Shown here in pieces: positions 62,158 through 64,000 of a stretch of 64,000 bases of DNA. The stretch lies in NCBI RefSeq assembly GCF_001884735.1, contig NZ_MJAP01000035.1:51804-115803 (forward strand). The letters run 5' to 3'. The notes under the pieces were generated by a model, which saw nothing but the letters and a program-made list of their open reading frames with translations, was not told the DNA's origin and did not search any database. The stretch is from Natronohydrobacter thiooxidans (lineage in GTDB: Bacteria > Pseudomonadota > Alphaproteobacteria > Rhodobacterales > Rhodobacteraceae). The position numbers and the translations under genes are program-made. Each line of letters begins with the position of its first letter. Position 1 is the first letter of the stretch.

Positions 62158-62759
62158 TTGTACAACTCCACCGGTTCAGGAACCTCGCCGGGATCTTCGG
62201 CATCGATACAGACCCCCTGAAACGCCGCCAGCCTGCGCGAGTAATGGTCGCGCACGAACAGGTTCAGCCCGCAATGGCTGCACACGAACGGGTCTGTCAT
62301 CACATCCTCTGTGATCCCCTTGCAATGCACGCATTGCATCCGCCGCGCGACTGAACCGCGATGCTCGGTCTGGATTGCCGCCAGCGGGATACCAGCCTGC
62401 AAGGCTTCGTTCATCGCCTGCCCGATCAGCCCTTCCGTGCCCGCCAGATAGACCTGAGCGCCCATCACTGTATCCTGCAGTACGCGCCGGATCCGCTGCA
62501 CGGTTGCCGGGTAGCTGGGCCCGACATGCAGGATCGAGGGACCAGCGGCGCGCAACTTTTCCTCCAGCGCGCCCGCATCGCGCGGGATGAAGATCACATG
62601 CGCCTGCGCCATGAGCTCCGGCGCGGCATTGGCCAGATCCAGCAGCGCCTCGGCGCCCGCGCCATCGGCGATCATCAGATGCTGGGTGCCCTTTCGCGCC
62701 TCAAGCGTGCCATAGACCGGCCGGCTGGTGATGGAAGGAGGGAAATCGAACTTGCTCAT
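62154..62759 (-). CDS. dmmA: Dimethylamine monooxygenase subunit DmmA family protein
   Basis: A 201-residue protein (MSKFDFPPSITSRPVYGTLE). The first ~135 residues look like a Rossmann-like domain (LYLAG-type segment AQVYLAGTEGLIGQAMNE). The C-terminus holds a four-Cys zinc ribbon or rubredoxin-like site, Cys143/Cys146 (CVHC) and Cys160/Cys163 (CSHC), which could bind iron and carry electrons or bind zinc structurally. It lies between the GcvT-like and reductase genes of the dmm operon. Confidence 0.85.
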   Translation of the reverse strand: MSKFDFPPSITSRPVYGTLEARKGTQHLMIADGAGAEALLDLANAAPELMAQAHVIFIPRDAGALEEKLRAAGPSILHVGPSYPATVQRIRRVLQDTVMGAQVYLAGTEGLIGQAMNEALQAGIPLAAIQTEHRGSVARRMQCVHCKGITEDVMTDPFVCSHCGLNLFVRDHYSRRLAAFQGVCIDAEDPGEVPEPVELYK

Positions 62760-62833
62760 CCGGGGTCATGCTCCGTCTGTCGCGTCGTGAAAGAAAAGGC
62801 GCGGCCCCGCAGGGGTGCCGCGCCCGACTATGG

Positions 62834-63970
62834 TCAACCTTTCGCCGTGCGGCGCTTCTTGTCCGGGTCATAGAAGGGCATGGAATGGGCGACGCAGGGA
62901 ATGTCACCATCCGAATTCTTCACCACCAGCGGCGCGCCATCCACCGCGCAATCCACCGGCATCCGGGCAATGCCGACATTATGCTTGTTGAGCGAGGAAT
63001 ACATGCCGATCGTGACGACGCCGACCTGCTTGCCATCCTTCATCAGCGGCGCACCCTCCTCGGCCGGCGTGGTGCCTTCAAGCTTCACACCATAGATCTT
63101 GAAGCGCTCCTTGCCCTTCAGCCGGTAATGCTCTTCGGCGCCACGGAACCCGGTCTTGCCCTTGGAAACGGTGAAATCCAGCCCCAGTTCCCAGAGCGTA
63201 TCACCGCATTTCTCATTCTCGAACGGGTATTTCTCGGAATTGTCATAGGGGAAGAACAGCAGGTAGCTTTCCGCGCGCAAGAGATCGAGCGTGGTAAACC
63301 GCGTGGGAATGATCCCCATCGGCGCGCCCTTCTCGACCAGCGCATCCCAGATTTCGACCGCATCCTGTGCGCGGCAGAAAATCTCATAGCCGCGCTCGCC
63401 CGTGTAGCCCGTGCGCGAGATCATCACCGGCTTGTCCCAGAGTGTGGTCTGCGTATGCGCGAAATAGGGCAGTTCGCGGATTCCCGGCACGCCTTGCGCC
63501 TCAAGGAAATCCACCGCCAGCGGCCCCTGCAGCGAGATGTCATGCAGGTTGTCGTCAAAGCGGATATCCACATCGCGCCCCGTCGCGGCCATGGTCAGTT
63601 GCTCATGCCCCTGCCCCGAGCCGTGCACGACCATATAGGCGTTCGGGCCAGTACGGTAGATCACGCAATCATCGATGAATTTGCCTTCATCGTTCAGCAT
63701 GGCGGCATAAGAGCTGCGCCCCGGCTTGATCTTGTCCGCCGAACGGGTCGTGGCGCGGTCGATGACATGGAACGCATGCGGTCCGATCACATGCACCTTT
63801 TTCAACCCCGACACATCCATGAATCCGGCCTTGGTGCGGATCGCCAGATATTCCTCTTCCTGATCCTTGTCATAGCTCCAGGCCGTGCCCATGCCCGACC
63901 AGTCCTCCAGCGCCGAGCCCATCGCCCGGTGACGGTCCGCCAGAACCGAAAAGCGCCACGATGTCGTCAT
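62834..63970 (-). CDS. dmmD: Aminomethyltransferase (GcvT) family protein of the dimethylamine monooxygenase operon
   Basis: A 378-residue GcvT/DmdA-like tetrahydrofolate protein. AGFMDVSGLKKVHVIGPHAF, SSYAAMLNDEGKFIDDCVIYR and ISRTGYTGERGYEIFCRAQDA are the folate-binding fold hallmarks. First gene of the minus-strand operon, 74 bp before dmmA. It probably captures the formaldehyde released by dimethylamine demethylation as methylene-THF, which would link methyl oxidation to C1 metabolism. The symbol is inferred from operon order; the family call is firm. The window edge lies 30 bp upstream of the ATG. Confidence 0.85.
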   Translation of the reverse strand: MTTSWRFSVLADRHRAMGSALEDWSGMGTAWSYDKDQEEEYLAIRTKAGFMDVSGLKKVHVIGPHAFHVIDRATTRSADKIKPGRSSYAAMLNDEGKFIDDCVIYRTGPNAYMVVHGSGQGHEQLTMAATGRDVDIRFDDNLHDISLQGPLAVDFLEAQGVPGIRELPYFAHTQTTLWDKPVMISRTGYTGERGYEIFCRAQDAVEIWDALVEKGAPMGIIPTRFTTLDLLRAESYLLFFPYDNSEKYPFENEKCGDTLWELGLDFTVSKGKTGFRGAEEHYRLKGKERFKIYGVKLEGTTPAEEGAPLMKDGKQVGVVTIGMYSSLNKHNVGIARMPVDCAVDGAPLVVKNSDGDIPCVAHSMPFYDPDKKRRTAKG

Positions 63971-63985
63971 CTCATTTCTCCCTGT

Positions 63986-64000
63986 TTGGTCCGATTTGGT
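63986..64000. promoter_or_regulatory. TTGGT direct repeat in front of the dmm operon
   Basis: TTTGGT occurs twice with an exact 10-bp period (TTGGT at 63986 and 63996) at the very end of the window, 16-30 bp upstream of the GcvT-like gene. On the coding strand it reads ACCAAATCGGACCAAACAGG. The window ends here, so further copies cannot be seen. Confidence 0.5.

Overview
The window looks like a chromosomal segment of an alphaproteobacterium of the order Rhodobacterales (roseobacter/Paracoccaceae type). The grounds are the high G+C, the housekeeping gene order (ribA, an OmpR regulator, xth, CnoX-type thioredoxin, Lon-like substrate-binding protein, Trm112, mutT-argJ, parvulin, secA, dnaJ-dnaK), and a methylated-amine catabolic island of the kind known from marine roseobacters. 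No rRNA, tRNA, CRISPR array, prophage or transposase was seen.

Layout. 1-19 kb is core genome: the 3' end of a YggS-type PLP protein, an L,D-transpeptidase, ribA, an OmpR response regulator, xth, thioredoxin, mutT/argJ, a parvulin, secA, radC, two small secreted proteins, dnaJ/dnaK and a divergent BaeRF-type protein. 19-25 kb holds an M3 oligopeptidase and a copper-resistance module: cueR-copA in one direction, and an HMA chaperone plus a DUF305 protein in the other, with back-to-back CueR-type operators between them.

25-37 kb is a long minus-strand operon for uptake and breakdown of xylosides or similar glycosides: ABC importer, GH43 beta-xylosidase, two Gfo/Idh/MocA oxidoreductases, two sugar-phosphate isomerase-like proteins and an aldo/keto reductase. 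A LacI regulator faces it, and two perfect TGTAATCGATTACA palindromes lie between them. 37-47.5 kb is an amino-sugar module: GntR/UTRA regulator, MurQ, a second ABC importer and an oxidoreductase on the minus strand, facing a BadF-type kinase, a SIS-domain deaminase/isomerase and NagA. Each of the two diverging promoters carries a TGGTAT direct repeat with 11-bp spacing.

47.5-64 kb is a methylated-amine island: trimethylamine monooxygenase (Tmm), a periplasmic-binding-fold protein without a signal peptide, an FCD-type GntR regulator, an Amt-family transporter lacking the twin histidines, a four-subunit sarcosine-oxidase-like enzyme that is more likely N-methylglutamate dehydrogenase (MgdABCD), GlxA-type and XRE-cupin regulators, and the dimethylamine monooxygenase operon (GcvT-like, DmmA, flavin/2Fe-2S reductase, heme subunit). 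Together they cover TMA to TMAO, DMA to monomethylamine, and N-methylglutamate to glutamate. TMAO demethylase and the gamma-glutamylmethylamide / N-methylglutamate synthesis genes are not in the window.

The most striking non-coding signal is a run of (A/G)CCAA pentamers spaced 10-12 bp (one helical turn; one gap of two turns) in front of tmm. Shorter versions lie in front of the dmm operon, in the amt/mgd gap and in front of the GntR gene. They suggest a shared, undescribed operator type for the island.
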